Source of the DNA: JBKQVT01 sp963727245
Lineage (GTDB): Bacteria; Planctomycetota; Planctomycetia; Pirellulales; Thermoguttaceae
DNA: 64,000 nucleotides
Direction: 5' to 3'
NCBI GenBank assembly: GCA_963727245.1
Contig: CAVSFO010000004.1
Location: forward strand, 62,001-126,000
The position numbers and the translations under genes were made by a program. This document shows, in pieces, positions 26,507 through 35,544 of the stretch. Every line of letters starts with the position of its first letter. The stretch's first letter is position 1. Below the pieces are notes generated by a model. That model made no database searches and was not told the origin of the DNA. It saw only the letters and a list, made by a program, of their open reading frames with translations.

Positions 26507-27883
26507 CGCCGCCTCTGCTCCTTGACGGTTTCCACGAGGGCTTCCAGACGGGTCCGCAGCGTCGGCTCCAGGGCGTCGGTGATGGGCGGGACTTCCATCT
26601 CCATCACGGGAAGGCCGCATTGCCGGCGGACGATGTCGCCGATCAGGGCGCCTTCCAAGCCGCAATGGCTGGCGCCGGGGATGCGCGAGATGACCACCGC
26701 CTCGGCGCCGAACCGCCCCAGGTCGTGCAGATCCGCCCGGCGCGATCGGCCGGCGAGCCGACCATCGGATCGGCCAGCGCCATCCGCGCCAAGGCTTCCA
26801 TGGGCGGAATGTCCGCGGGGATGGGGTCCAGGGCGTGGCAGAAGAGATACTCGCTGCCGCAGACCCGGCCGCCGGCGTCCTCCAGCAGGTTCATCACCCG
26901 CAGGTCGGCCACCGGGTTGACCCAGAACACCCGCACCGCCGAGCGATCCAGCACGCCGTCGCCGCGGTCCACCCGGGCGTGTACTTCGGCCAGCAGCTCT
27001 TCCAGCACGGCCGCGGTTTCCGCTTGATCGGAGCAGAAATGAATGGCCAGCATTTCCGCAATGAGCATTTCCAGCGCCGGCAGGGGGCAGCGGGCGGAAG
27101 TGTAGGCCAGGCGGCGCAGCTCGGCCAGCAGCGACCGCACGCGGTTGGCCCGCGCGATGCCGGCGGCCAGCCGGGCGGGGTCCAGCGTCTGCGCGCACAG
27201 CGACTCCAGCGCCTGCCGCACGCGATCCAACTCGCCCTGCACCATCGCGACGAGGCTCTGCGGGGCCGCGAAGCCGCCGGGCAGCTCCACGGCCGGCTCC
27301 CCCGGCTCCGGATGGCGGCGCTGGGCATCTCCCACCAGAAGATGTCGAATCCCAACGATGCCAGCCGCTGGGCGATGGCGGCCACGTCGTCGCAGGTCGC
27401 CCCGACGCTGCACGTGGTCAGATCGGGCAGGGGAAAATGGGCCCGGCCGACATAGGCGCCCAGCATCGCCCGCACCGGGCAAAACGACTGGTCGATGCCC
27501 AATTGGTCGGCCAGCGCCAGCACGGTGGTCTGCCCTGCCATGACGCAAGGCAGCCACCAGGCGCCGTCGGCGTAGAAGGTTACCACGTCGTCCAGGGCGT
27601 AGGCCATCACCGGGACCGTGCCCAGGTCCTTCATGGCGGCGACGAGCCATTTGCCTGCCGCCCGGGCTTGGTGCAGCCGATCCTCTTCGGAGAGGAGGAA
27701 GTTCCACAGTCGCAGCGCGGCGGGGGAATTATCCATGCGGAGCCTGAGCAGTCGCACGTCGCCGCGCTCGACATGGCGGCGGAGCGGCCCGCCGTAGGCC
27801 GGCTCCCAGAGCCCGCCGGCCTTCAACGACGCATAGCGCCGATCCCAGTCGTCGAGGGTGATGTGCCCGGCGGGCTCGTTCAT
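26503..27883 (-). CDS. 2-Hydroxyacyl-CoA dehydratase family protein (second copy), two frameshifts
   Basis: ATG 27883 starts MNEPAGHITLDDWDRRYASL. The body has the family pattern: MDNSPAALRLWNFLLSEEDR, VPVMAYALDDVVTFYADGAW, then TTCSVGATCDDVAAIAQRLA, a mid part AMVQGELDRVRQALESLCAQ in another frame (shift near 27310), LPALEMLIAEMLAIHF, then after a shift near 26750 DLHDLGRFGAEAVVISRIPG and the C-terminal IGDIVRRQCGLPVMEMEVPP. Total about 460 residues. Cysteines at TTC, ATC, and in the mid and end segments could hold a [4Fe-4S] or double-cubane cluster. Substrate unknown. Overlaps both neighbours by four bases. Confidence 0.82.
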
Positions 27884-28913
27884 CGCAGCGTTTCCAGGAA
27901 GGCTTCCAGGCGGCCGATGTCGCGTGAAGACTGCGACGGGCCGCCGGCGGCAAACTGGGGCAGTCCGCAGGCCGGGTCGTCGCCGACGGCGTCCCATTCC
28001 AACACCGGCACGGCACTCTCCTGCCGCAGCCGCGGCAACTCGGCATGCCAGAGATCGCACCAAAGATAGCGGCGCACCAGCAGCCCGCGCACCCCGCGCC
28101 GGGCGACCTCCTGCCGCAGCCAGACGTAGAGCAGGTCGTTGGGGCGGCGGAAGACGTTGGGGATGGCGTCGAAGTAGGCGTGGGCGAGTTCCGCCAGCGG
28201 ATCGACTTGCATCCGCCGGACGTCCGGTGACGCCGGCAGCGTCCGCTCGCCCGATTCGCTGCCGTCCAGCACGACGCATCCGCCGGCGTCTTCGATCAGT
28301 TCCAGCAAGCGGTGATCGCTCGGCGGCAGCGGCCCGCCCAGCAGCGCCAAGGGAATCGAGCCATTGCGCGGCGCGGTGGCATGGCGGCGCTGAGCGCTGT
28401 CGGCGCGGTCCCGGGCAAATCGCCGCGCACGCCGGCGACGGCCTCGGCAAACTCGCAGGCCGTCATTTCCTTGCGGCGGCGGCGCAGCTCGGCGCGGGCT
28501 TGCTCGTAGCGGATCATTACTGCACGCAGGCCCTCCGCCGCGGGCGGCGTGCCGCCGCAGCGGACGAGAAACCGCCCCAGCCGCCGCAGCTCCTCGCCAT
28601 AGAACCCGCGGGCCGCCGCGGTTTGCCAGGTCCTCGGCACGTGCATGAGGAAGATCGGGAACTTGCCCAGCGCTTCCAAGGCCGCGGCCGCGTAGCGCAT
28701 CTGGTCGCAGGTCGTGGTGAGCACTAGCGCCGCCACGGACAATCCCTGGCAGGCGGCGTCCAGCAGGGCGGCGGCCACCGGGCAGACGCCCCGCCGGGTG
28801 GCGGCGGCCGACTCGCCGCCGGCCGTTTGCGGCCGCAGCCACTGCGGCCGCAGGCCGTGCGCGGCGATCCACTCCGGGGGCACGAACGGCTGGCAGTAGG
28901 CGATCAGGTCCAT
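27880..28913 (-). CDS. 2-Hydroxyacyl-CoA dehydratase family protein (first copy), frameshifted
   Basis: ATG 28913 gives MDLIAYCQPFVPPEWIAAHG, a typical start for BcrC/HgdB-like subunits, then RRGVCPVAAALLDAA, VLTTTCDQMRYAAAALEALG (the CDQMR cluster-ligand motif), FLMHVPRTWQTAAARGFYGE. After a shift near 28370 it continues ALLGGPLPPSDHRLLELIED, GGCVVLDGSESGER and the C-terminal VRRYLWCDLWHAELPRLRQE. About 345 residues. It probably forms the heterodimer partner of the next gene. Genuine dehydratase, reductase of another substrate, or an electron-storage role cannot be separated from sequence. Confidence 0.84.
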
Positions 28914-30124
28914 GACTTCCCGCACGTTTGCCCCGAGTGCTTGCCGCGGACCGTCTCGAAGAGCGCCTCGACGCGGACGGCGATGCGAACGGAATCGGAA
29001 GGGGAATAGTCGGTCTCGATCCGCAGGTACGGCAGGCCGAACTCCTCTTCGGCCAGGCGCCGCACCCGGTGCGATTCGATGTCGTACGTCAGGCAGGCCT
29101 GCCAGATCAACTCGACGATGCATTCCGGGCGATACTCGCGGACCAGGCGGCGGAGCGTCTCCAGGCGGCGCTCGTTGGGTGTCATCACGGAGCAGGGGAG
29201 ATGGAAGTATTTCTCCGCCAGGGCGCGCAGCGGGTCGGGGGCCGCCGGGTCCACGTCTTCCAGGATCGGCTTCAGCCCGGTGCAGTTTTCCATGGCGACG
29301 ACGCGGCCGCCGTGGCTCTCGACGAGTTCCAGCACCCGCTCCGCTCCGGAGACCATCGGCACGCCGGTCATCAGCACGCGGACCGGGGCCACGGCCTGCG
29401 GCGCAACGGGCCGGCCGCGATAGAGGGCAATCGCCTTCTCGTACTGGTCGAGGTCCTCGGCAATGCCGGAGATGCTGCTCTTCAGCGCGAGCAGTTGCAA
29501 GCCCGTCAGCGGCGGAACGTCGGCCTGCATCAGCGCGGCCAGTTCGCGGCGCAACGCCCGCTCGCGATTCATCACCGCAATGGCCTGGCGGAGTTTGCAA
29601 TCGGTGATCGCGGTCCCGAAGCGATCCTGAAGGAAGTCGCGGAACTTCCTCAGCTCGATGTACCAATGCTCGGCGGCGTCGGGGTCGGCGGACTTCTGCG
29701 GCAGTTCGAGGACATAGACCGGCCGCGACTGGCCCATCAGCTCGTACATCTTCTTCTTGCCGTCGCAGGTCGTCTCGCCCACGACCAGGTCGGCCATTTC
29801 CAGGAAGGGATTGGTTCCGAGGACGTGGTAGCCGAAGGTCGATTTGATCAGCGGGCAGAGGTTGGCGGGCAGATGCTCTTCGGCGGCGGGGATGGTCTTG
29901 GCCGAGCCGCCGCAGAGGCAGACCGGCACGCCCCCGGCCGCCATAATCAGCTCCCGCGGCGTGAACTCGCAGAGGATGCCCACCACGGGCCTGCCGGCGG
30001 ACTTGGCCGCGCTGGCGTATTGATGGCAGCGGTTCAACATGCCGGCGAACCATTGCAGCGGGTCTGCGGCGGGGGCCGCTGCCGATTTCGCCGCGTCTTG
30101 CCGATTGCAGCAACATTCGTCCAT
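28904..30124 (-). CDS. Double-cubane-cluster-type protein (YjiM-like)
   Basis: ATG 30124 gives MDECCCNRQDAAKSAAA and then a full-length 406-residue protein of the 2-hydroxyacyl-CoA dehydratase D family. Motifs match the single-subunit double-cubane proteins: GILCEFTPRELIMAAGGVPV, CGGSAKTIPAAEEHLPANLC, STFGYHVLGTNPFLE, VGETTCDGKKKMYELM, LIWQACLTYDIESHRV and the closing LRIETDYSPSDS. Known members hold an [8Fe-9S] double-cubane cluster, receive electrons from an activase like the one at 25724, and reduce small molecules such as acetylene and azide in vitro; physiological substrate unknown. It starts the four-gene operon, divergent from selA. Confidence 0.88.
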   Translation of the reverse strand: MDECCCNRQDAAKSAAAPAADPLQWFAGMLNRCHQYASAAKSAGRPVVGILCEFTPRELIMAAGGVPVCLCGGSAKTIPAAEEHLPANLCPLIKSTFGYHVLGTNPFLEMADLVVGETTCDGKKKMYELMGQSRPVYVLELPQKSADPDAAEHWYIELRKFRDFLQDRFGTAITDCKLRQAIAVMNRERALRRELAALMQADVPPLTGLQLLALKSSISGIAEDLDQYEKAIALYRGRPVAPQAVAPVRVLMTGVPMVSGAERVLELVESHGGRVVAMENCTGLKPILEDVDPAAPDPLRALAEKYFHLPCSVMTPNERRLETLRRLVREYRPECIVELIWQACLTYDIESHRVRRLAEEEFGLPYLRIETDYSPSDSVRIAVRVEALFETVRGKHSGQTCGKSWT

Positions 30125-30312
30125 AGTGGCAACTCGCTCTGGTTCGAGCCCCAAGCACTGGCGAAGCCAGTGGCACCCTGCAGTCGGCGGCCCGTCCCTC
30201 CTTTATACTCCAACCACGCGGAAACGTCCACACCGCGGGGGGCGTAAAGCCGGCGCCGATTGTGGAGCCGGACCAGGGATTGTACAATAGTTATTCTGAG
30301 GAGTCATGTCGT
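30125..30312. promoter_or_regulatory. Divergent promoter region of the double-cubane operon and selAB
   Basis: The 188-base gap between the two divergent units must hold both promoters. It contains a short inverted element near 30149-30181 (AGCACTGGCGAAGCCAGTGG) that matches half of the 113-bp unit at 59542. TTGTACAATAGTTATTCTGA at 30286-30305 has a TACAAT-like -10 box, suitably placed for selA. Confidence 0.5.
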
Positions 30313-31743
30313 ATGGGCCCGTCACAACACAACTTGTTGCGATCCATTCCGTCGGTCGACGTTCTCTTGCAGGCGGTCGGGTCGCAGTGGTGCGCCTCGG
30401 GCGTGCCGCGGGCGGTCGTCGTCGAGGCGCTCCGCGCCGCCACCGCCGCCGCCCGGCAGTCGTTGCAGTCGGAGCACGCCCCGAGCCTGGACGCCGACGC
30501 CCTGCGCGAGCTGATCCTGGCCGACGCCCAAGGCCGCGTCCACGCCGCGCTGGGGCCGCATTACCGCAAGGCGATCAATGCCACGGGAATCATCCTCCAC
30601 ACCGGGCTGGGCCGGGCGGTGCTGCCGGCGCGGGCCCTGCGGCAGATCAATGAGGAGCTGTCGGGCTACTCCGTCTTGCAGATCGACGCGGCTAGCGGAG
30701 CACGGTCGCGGCGCGACGGCCGGATCGAAGAACTCCTGCGGCAACTGACCGGCGCCGAGGCGGCCACGGTGGTGAACAACAACGCCGCCGCCACCGCCAT
30801 CGTGCTCAATACCGTGGCCGCCGGCAAGGAGGTGATCGTCTCCCGGGGGCAACTGGTCGAGATCGGCGGTTCCTTCCGGCTCCCCGACGTGATGGCCGCC
30901 GCCGGCGCGCGGATGATTGAGGTGGGAACGACCAACAAGACGCACCTCCGCGATTACCAGGAGGCGGTCACGGCCGACACGGCCGCCATCCTGCGCGTGC
31001 ACCCGAGCAACTACAAGATCGTGGGCTTTACCGCCGAGGTGCCGCTGGAGGAACTCGTCGGTCTGGGCCGGGCCCGGGGGTTGACGGTCGTCGACGACGT
31101 CGGCGCCGGCGCCTTGATCGACTTTTCCCGCTTCGGCTTCGAGAAGGAGCCGACGCTTCGGGAGTCGGTGGCCGCCGGGGCCGACCTGGTGACCTCGAGC
31201 GCCGACAAAATGATCGGCGGCCCGCAGGGCGGGATCATTCTGGGCAAGGCGTCCTGGATCGAGGCGGTCCGCAAGAACCCGCTGGCGCGGATCGTCCGCG
31301 TCGACAAGCTCGCCCTGGCCGCGCTGGAGGCCACGCTGGCGTTGTTTCTCGATGAAGCCTGGGCGCTGGACGAAGTGCCGACGCTGCGGATGCTGTGCCG
31401 CGATTTGTTCGACATCGGGGCCCAGGCCGAGCGGATCGCCGCCGCCATCGTCGCCGCGTCGCCGCAGGCGGCCGCCGCGGTCGTCGAGGGGTTCTCGCAG
31501 ATTGGAAGCGGTTCGCTGCCCGGGCAGGACCTGCCCACGCGGCTGGTGGCGGTGACGGCCCGCGGGCTGGAAGCCCACGAGATTGCCGCCCGCTTGCGGC
31601 GTCATGCCCCGCCGGTCTTCGCCCGCGTGCACCAGGGCCAGGTGCTGGCGGATCCCCGCACGTTGTTGGAGGGCGATGAGGCGACGCTGGTGGCTGCCTT
31701 TTGCGCCGCCTTGCACGAGGAACGGACGGACCGCCGATGCTGA
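30313..31743 (+). CDS. selA: L-seryl-tRNA(Sec) selenium transferase
   Basis: ATG 30313 gives 476 residues, close to E. coli SelA (463). Markers: LLRSIPSVDVLLQ at the N-terminus, KAINATGIILHTGLGRAVL, GYSVLQIDAASGARSRRDG, VVNNNAAATAIVLNTVA, VGTTNKTHLRDYQEAV, VDDVGAGALIDF and the pyridoxal-phosphate lysine in SSADKMIGGPQGGIIL. It converts Ser-tRNA(Sec) to Sec-tRNA(Sec) using selenophosphate made by SelD. An in-frame ATG at 30262 is less likely. The stop TGA 31741-31743 overlaps the selB start, so the two are translationally coupled. Confidence 0.96.
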   Translation: MGPSQHNLLRSIPSVDVLLQAVGSQWCASGVPRAVVVEALRAATAAARQSLQSEHAPSLDADALRELILADAQGRVHAALGPHYRKAINATGIILHTGLGRAVLPARALRQINEELSGYSVLQIDAASGARSRRDGRIEELLRQLTGAEAATVVNNNAAATAIVLNTVAAGKEVIVSRGQLVEIGGSFRLPDVMAAAGARMIEVGTTNKTHLRDYQEAVTADTAAILRVHPSNYKIVGFTAEVPLEELVGLGRARGLTVVDDVGAGALIDFSRFGFEKEPTLRESVAAGADLVTSSADKMIGGPQGGIILGKASWIEAVRKNPLARIVRVDKLALAALEATLALFLDEAWALDEVPTLRMLCRDLFDIGAQAERIAAAIVAASPQAAAAVVEGFSQIGSGSLPGQDLPTRLVAVTARGLEAHEIAARLRRHAPPVFARVHQGQVLADPRTLLEGDEATLVAAFCAALHEERTDRRC

Positions 31744-33644
31744 ACATCACCCTGGGCACGGCCGGGCACATCGACCACGGCAAGACCGCGCTCGTGAAGT
31801 CGCTGACCGGCTGCGAGACCGACCGCCTGAAGGAGGAGAAAGAGCGGGGAATGTCGATCGACCTGGGCTATGCGCCCTGCCGCATCGCCGAGTTGGAAGT
31901 CGGCATCGTGGACGTGCCCGGCCACGAGGACTTCATCAAGACCATGGTCGCCGGGGCCTGCGGCATGGACGGGGTGATCCTCGTGGTGGCCGCCGACGAC
32001 GGCATCATGCCGCAGACGTTGGAGCACCTCGACATCCTCACCCTGCTGGGACTTCGCCAGGGGGTGGTGGCGTTGACGAAGATCGACCGGGTCGACGCGG
32101 AGCGGATGGAGCGGGTGCAGGCCGACCTGGCCGGCCTGCTGCGCGGCACGTTTCTCGACGGCGCGCCCATCGTGCCCTTGTCGAACGTGACCGGGGAGGG
32201 GTTCGACCCGTTCCTGGAGGCGCTGCAAGCCCTGGTGCGGGCCACGCGGCCCAAGCGGACCGACGGCGTCTTCCGGCTGCCGCTGGATCGGGCATTCTCG
32301 GCCAAGGGCTTCGGCACCGTGGTGGCCGGCATCCCCATTGCCGGGGCCGCGCGCCTCGGCGACGAGGTCGTCCTGCTGCCGCAGGACATCACCAGCCGCA
32401 TCAAGCGCATCGAGGTCTATGGCCAGACGAGCGACGCCGTCCTGGCCGGCCAGTGCGCGGCGGTGAACCTGGGACATTGCGACGCCAAGGAAATCAGCCG
32501 CGGCGACGTGCTCACGCTGCCCGGCTATTTCCAGCCGCAGGAGTTCTTCCTCTGCCGCTTGCGGTTGCTGCCCCGCGAAAAACTCCTGCTGCGAAATGGC
32601 GCCCAAGTGAAATTCCATACCGGCGCCCTGGAAGTCAACGCGGCCTGTTATCTTCTGGAGGCGGGCGAAGTGCGCGGCGGCGGCGAGTGTTTTGCGCAAC
32701 TCCGCACCAAGCGGCCGATTGTGGCCGGTCCCGGCGACCCCTTCATCCTCCGCACTTTCGCTCCGGTCCAGACCATCGGCGGCGGCACGATCCTCGAGGC
32801 GGGCGATCGCCGCTTGAAACGCACGCGGCCGGGCGCACTGGAAGACCTGCAGCAGCGCGCCGCGGCCGTCGGCGACGACGCCCGACTGGCCGACTACGTC
32901 CTGCGCACGGCCCCGGAGATGGCCGTGGCCGAGGCCGAGTTGGCCCGCCGCACCAAGGTCCTCCGCCCCCGGCTCAAGGAGATCCTCGGCCGGCTGATCG
33001 CCGAGAAGGAGCTGCTCTCGCTGGGCGCGGGGCTCTATTTGCACCGCGCGACGGCCGCCGAGGCCGGCAACCGCCTGCTGGGCCATCTGGCCGCGTATCA
33101 CCGCGACGCCCCGGAAAGCCCGGGCATGACCCTGGAGCAACTCCGCCTGGCGTTTCCCTGGCAGAAGCCGGTGCTGGAGGCGGTGGTGGCCTGGCTGACG
33201 GACGCCGGCCGCGTGGCGGAGCAGAACGGGCGGCTGGCACTGGCCGAACATCGCCCCAGGGTCCGCGACCAGGACGCGCCCCATCTGGAAGCGGTGGAGC
33301 GGATTTTCCAGGGGCAGTTGTTCCATCCGCCCAGCGCGGCCGAGTTGGCCGAGAAGACGGGCCTCGCGCCGGCGACGGTCGAGCGGCTGCTGCGGATCTT
33401 GCAAGAGCACCAACGGCTGGCGCCGGTGGGCGAGGGGTTGCTCTTTCACCAGGATGCCATCCAGGCGGCGCGGCGGCTGCTGGTGGAGCACATCCGCAAG
33501 GAGGGGCGGCTGGAGAGCGTGGACTTCAAGTACCTGTTGGAGACGACGCGGAAGTTCGCGCTGCCGCTGTTGGATTACTTCGACCGCACGGGCCTGCTGC
33601 GCCGGGCCGGCAACACGCGGTTTCTGAAGACGCCGCCGCCGTGA
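31737..33644 (+). CDS. selB: Selenocysteine-specific elongation factor
   Basis: ATG 31737 lies inside the end of selA. The 635-residue product has the GTPase motifs GTAGHIDHGKTALVK, DVPGHEDFIKTM and TKIDRVDAERM, EF-Tu-like domains 2 and 3 (RAFSAKGFGTVVAGI; VKFHTGALEVNAACYL) and the SelB-specific C-terminal winged helices (e.g. TLEQLRLAFPWQKPV; PPSAAELAEKTGLAPATVE; VDFKYLLETTRKFALPLLDY), which bind the SECIS hairpin. It delivers Sec-tRNA(Sec) to UGA codons. Slightly longer than the E. coli protein (614). A transposed-looking element lies right after the stop. Confidence 0.96.
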   Translation: MLNITLGTAGHIDHGKTALVKSLTGCETDRLKEEKERGMSIDLGYAPCRIAELEVGIVDVPGHEDFIKTMVAGACGMDGVILVVAADDGIMPQTLEHLDILTLLGLRQGVVALTKIDRVDAERMERVQADLAGLLRGTFLDGAPIVPLSNVTGEGFDPFLEALQALVRATRPKRTDGVFRLPLDRAFSAKGFGTVVAGIPIAGAARLGDEVVLLPQDITSRIKRIEVYGQTSDAVLAGQCAAVNLGHCDAKEISRGDVLTLPGYFQPQEFFLCRLRLLPREKLLLRNGAQVKFHTGALEVNAACYLLEAGEVRGGGECFAQLRTKRPIVAGPGDPFILRTFAPVQTIGGGTILEAGDRRLKRTRPGALEDLQQRAAAVGDDARLADYVLRTAPEMAVAEAELARRTKVLRPRLKEILGRLIAEKELLSLGAGLYLHRATAAEAGNRLLGHLAAYHRDAPESPGMTLEQLRLAFPWQKPVLEAVVAWLTDAGRVAEQNGRLALAEHRPRVRDQDAPHLEAVERIFQGQLFHPPSAAELAEKTGLAPATVERLLRILQEHQRLAPVGEGLLFHQDAIQAARRLLVEHIRKEGRLESVDFKYLLETTRKFALPLLDYFDRTGLLRRAGNTRFLKTPPP

Positions 33645-33740
33645 GGGCCCAAAAGGGCAGCCGGGTGGCGCAAGGGGGACAGTCCCGTTTTCGTCGAACG
33701 AAAATTGGGACAGTCCCCAGCTTCTGAAGACGCCGCCGCC
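33622..33740. repeat. GGGACAGTCCC palindromic element with 19-bp flanking direct repeats
   Basis: The 19-bp sequence TTCTGAAGACGCCGCCGCC occurs at 33622-33640 (end of selB) and again at 33722-33740. Between them lies an about 81-bp element whose core is a near-perfect palindrome: GGGGGACAGTCCCGTTTTCG / CGAAAATTGGGACAGTCCCC. This looks like an insertion with a target-site duplication. Confidence 0.85.
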
Positions 33741-33743
33741 CAA

Positions 33744-35351
33744 TCAGGACAGGTAGCCCACCGTCTCCAACATGGCGGTGATCGGCGCGCAGCGTTCGCC
33801 GTCGTGGTAATAGGCCCGGTCGCCTCCGCGCCGCCCGGCGGCATCGAGGGCCGCTTCCGCGCGTTTCAGCAGCCCGATGGTGTCGTCGCTCTCCGTGACC
33901 TGCGCGACGGCGACGCTGAGCGTGAGTTTCGGCTGCTCGGGGGTGGAAGCGTGGCTCTGGCCGAACTCCGCCCGAAAGCGCTCGGCAATCTGGATGGCCT
34001 CGGCAAGCGGGGCCGAGGGCAGCAGCAACGCGAAGCAGCCGGGAGCGTACTGGCCCAAGAGATCCATGTCGCGGCTGCTGCCGGCAAGGAATCTGGCCAC
34101 GGTCGACATGGAACCGTCGCGGCGCTCGTCCGATCGCGGCTGTCCGTCCTGGCCGTACTGGTTCACCTCGACCAGCAGGATCGAGAAGGTGGGGCCGCCG
34201 CGCTTCCACTCGGCCATGCGGTTTCGCACCTGCTGACAGAAGATGGTCCGGGTGGGCAGGTCGGCGATGGCGAGACTGTCGGCCACTGCGGCCGGGTCCC
34301 ACCAGTTGGTCGGGACGGTGTTTTCGCGGGGCGCGGCGGCGGCAGCCTGTTGGCCGGCGCACGGTTCCTGGCCGGCGCCGTCGGCGTTGTCGGCGTCCTG
34401 CTTGGGCGCCGGCTCGGTGGCCGGCTGGGGATCGGTCGCCGGCGGCGCGGGTTCCGCGTCGGATGCGGCCGGTTGAGCGGACTGGCTGTCGTGCCACCAG
34501 ACGCAGTTGCGGCCGTTGGCCTTGGCGGCGTACAGGGCCTTGTCCGTGCGGAGGACGAGGGAGGTCTCATTGTCATTGGCCGACGCCTCGGCCACGCCGA
34601 AGCTGAGGGTGACGCGAAGGCCGTCCCCGCGGTGGCGGAAGTGGGCCGTTTCGACGGCCTCGCGGGCCCGCAGGGCCGCCTCGCAGGCGTCCGCCGCACT
34701 GGTTCCCGGCAGAATGATGGCGAACTCTTCGCCGCCGTAGCGGGCGACGAGATCCATTTCCCGCATCGTGCGGCGCAGCACCTTGGCCACGCCCCGCAGC
34801 ACTTCATCTCCCGCCTGATGCCCGTAGATGTCGTTGACCTTCTTGAAGCGGTCGATGTCGGCCATGATCAAGGAGAAGGCGCGGCCATGACGCCGGAGTT
34901 CGGCCAATCGCCTGTTCAGCTCGTCGTCGAAGGCGCGGCGATTGGCCAGCAAGGTGAGGCAATCGGTGCGGGCCTCGACGGCGGTGGTTTGAATCTGTTC
35001 GGCCTGCTGGCGGAGCTTGTTCTCGGTCGAGGAAAGCCGCTCCTGGATCTGCTGATTGGCCTCGATCAGTTTTGACACCACGTCGACGATCGAGGCCGGC
35101 TCGTGACCGCCGCTGGCCGTCAGCTTGCCGCTGATCTCTTCCACCTGATCGGTGTGTTGCTCAACGTCGATGGCCACGCGCGCGGCCAAGTCGCGCAAGC
35201 GAACGAGAACTTCGCCGGCATGGCGGGACTTCGCGCCGGCCTCGAGGCGGTCGTTGCGATGGTAGCGCGACCAACACAGCCACCAGCCGCCTGCCCCACC
35301 CAGCAGGGCCGAGAGCACGCCGAAAACCAGATCGATCACAAACACGGTCAT
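33744..35351 (-). CDS. Diguanylate cyclase with a second, degenerate GGDEF domain
   Basis: ATG 35351 gives 535 residues: one N-terminal membrane span (VIDLVFGVLSALLGGAGGWW), a coiled coil (IEANQQIQERLSSTENKLRQ), a GGDEF domain with DIDRFKKVNDIYGH and the intact active loop ARYGGEEFAIIL, an Ala/Pro-rich linker, and a second GGDEF-like domain (SILLVEVNQYGQDGQ) whose active loop has become GQYAPGCFALLL. The first domain should make cyclic di-GMP; the second may be regulatory. No periplasmic sensory domain is visible. Convergent with selB. Confidence 0.88.
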   Translation of the reverse strand: MTVFVIDLVFGVLSALLGGAGGWWLCWSRYHRNDRLEAGAKSRHAGEVLVRLRDLAARVAIDVEQHTDQVEEISGKLTASGGHEPASIVDVVSKLIEANQQIQERLSSTENKLRQQAEQIQTTAVEARTDCLTLLANRRAFDDELNRRLAELRRHGRAFSLIMADIDRFKKVNDIYGHQAGDEVLRGVAKVLRRTMREMDLVARYGGEEFAIILPGTSAADACEAALRAREAVETAHFRHRGDGLRVTLSFGVAEASANDNETSLVLRTDKALYAAKANGRNCVWWHDSQSAQPAASDAEPAPPATDPQPATEPAPKQDADNADGAGQEPCAGQQAAAAAPRENTVPTNWWDPAAVADSLAIADLPTRTIFCQQVRNRMAEWKRGGPTFSILLVEVNQYGQDGQPRSDERRDGSMSTVARFLAGSSRDMDLLGQYAPGCFALLLPSAPLAEAIQIAERFRAEFGQSHASTPEQPKLTLSVAVAQVTESDDTIGLLKRAEAALDAAGRRGGDRAYYHDGERCAPITAMLETVGYLS

Positions 35352-35544
35352 GAAAGTACCCCGGTAAATGTCCCTTGAAACCCCACGCCAGGCAATGTGC
35401 GCCCAATAAGTATCGAATAGCGTGCAGATTTCCGGGGGTCAAGCTGAATCTCTTGGCGTAGCCGCACCCATCCGCGGAGGTGCCATCATAGGCAGTACGG
35501 CCGGAGCATTCTGTTGAGCGGCGACCCGTGTAATCTACGGTGAA

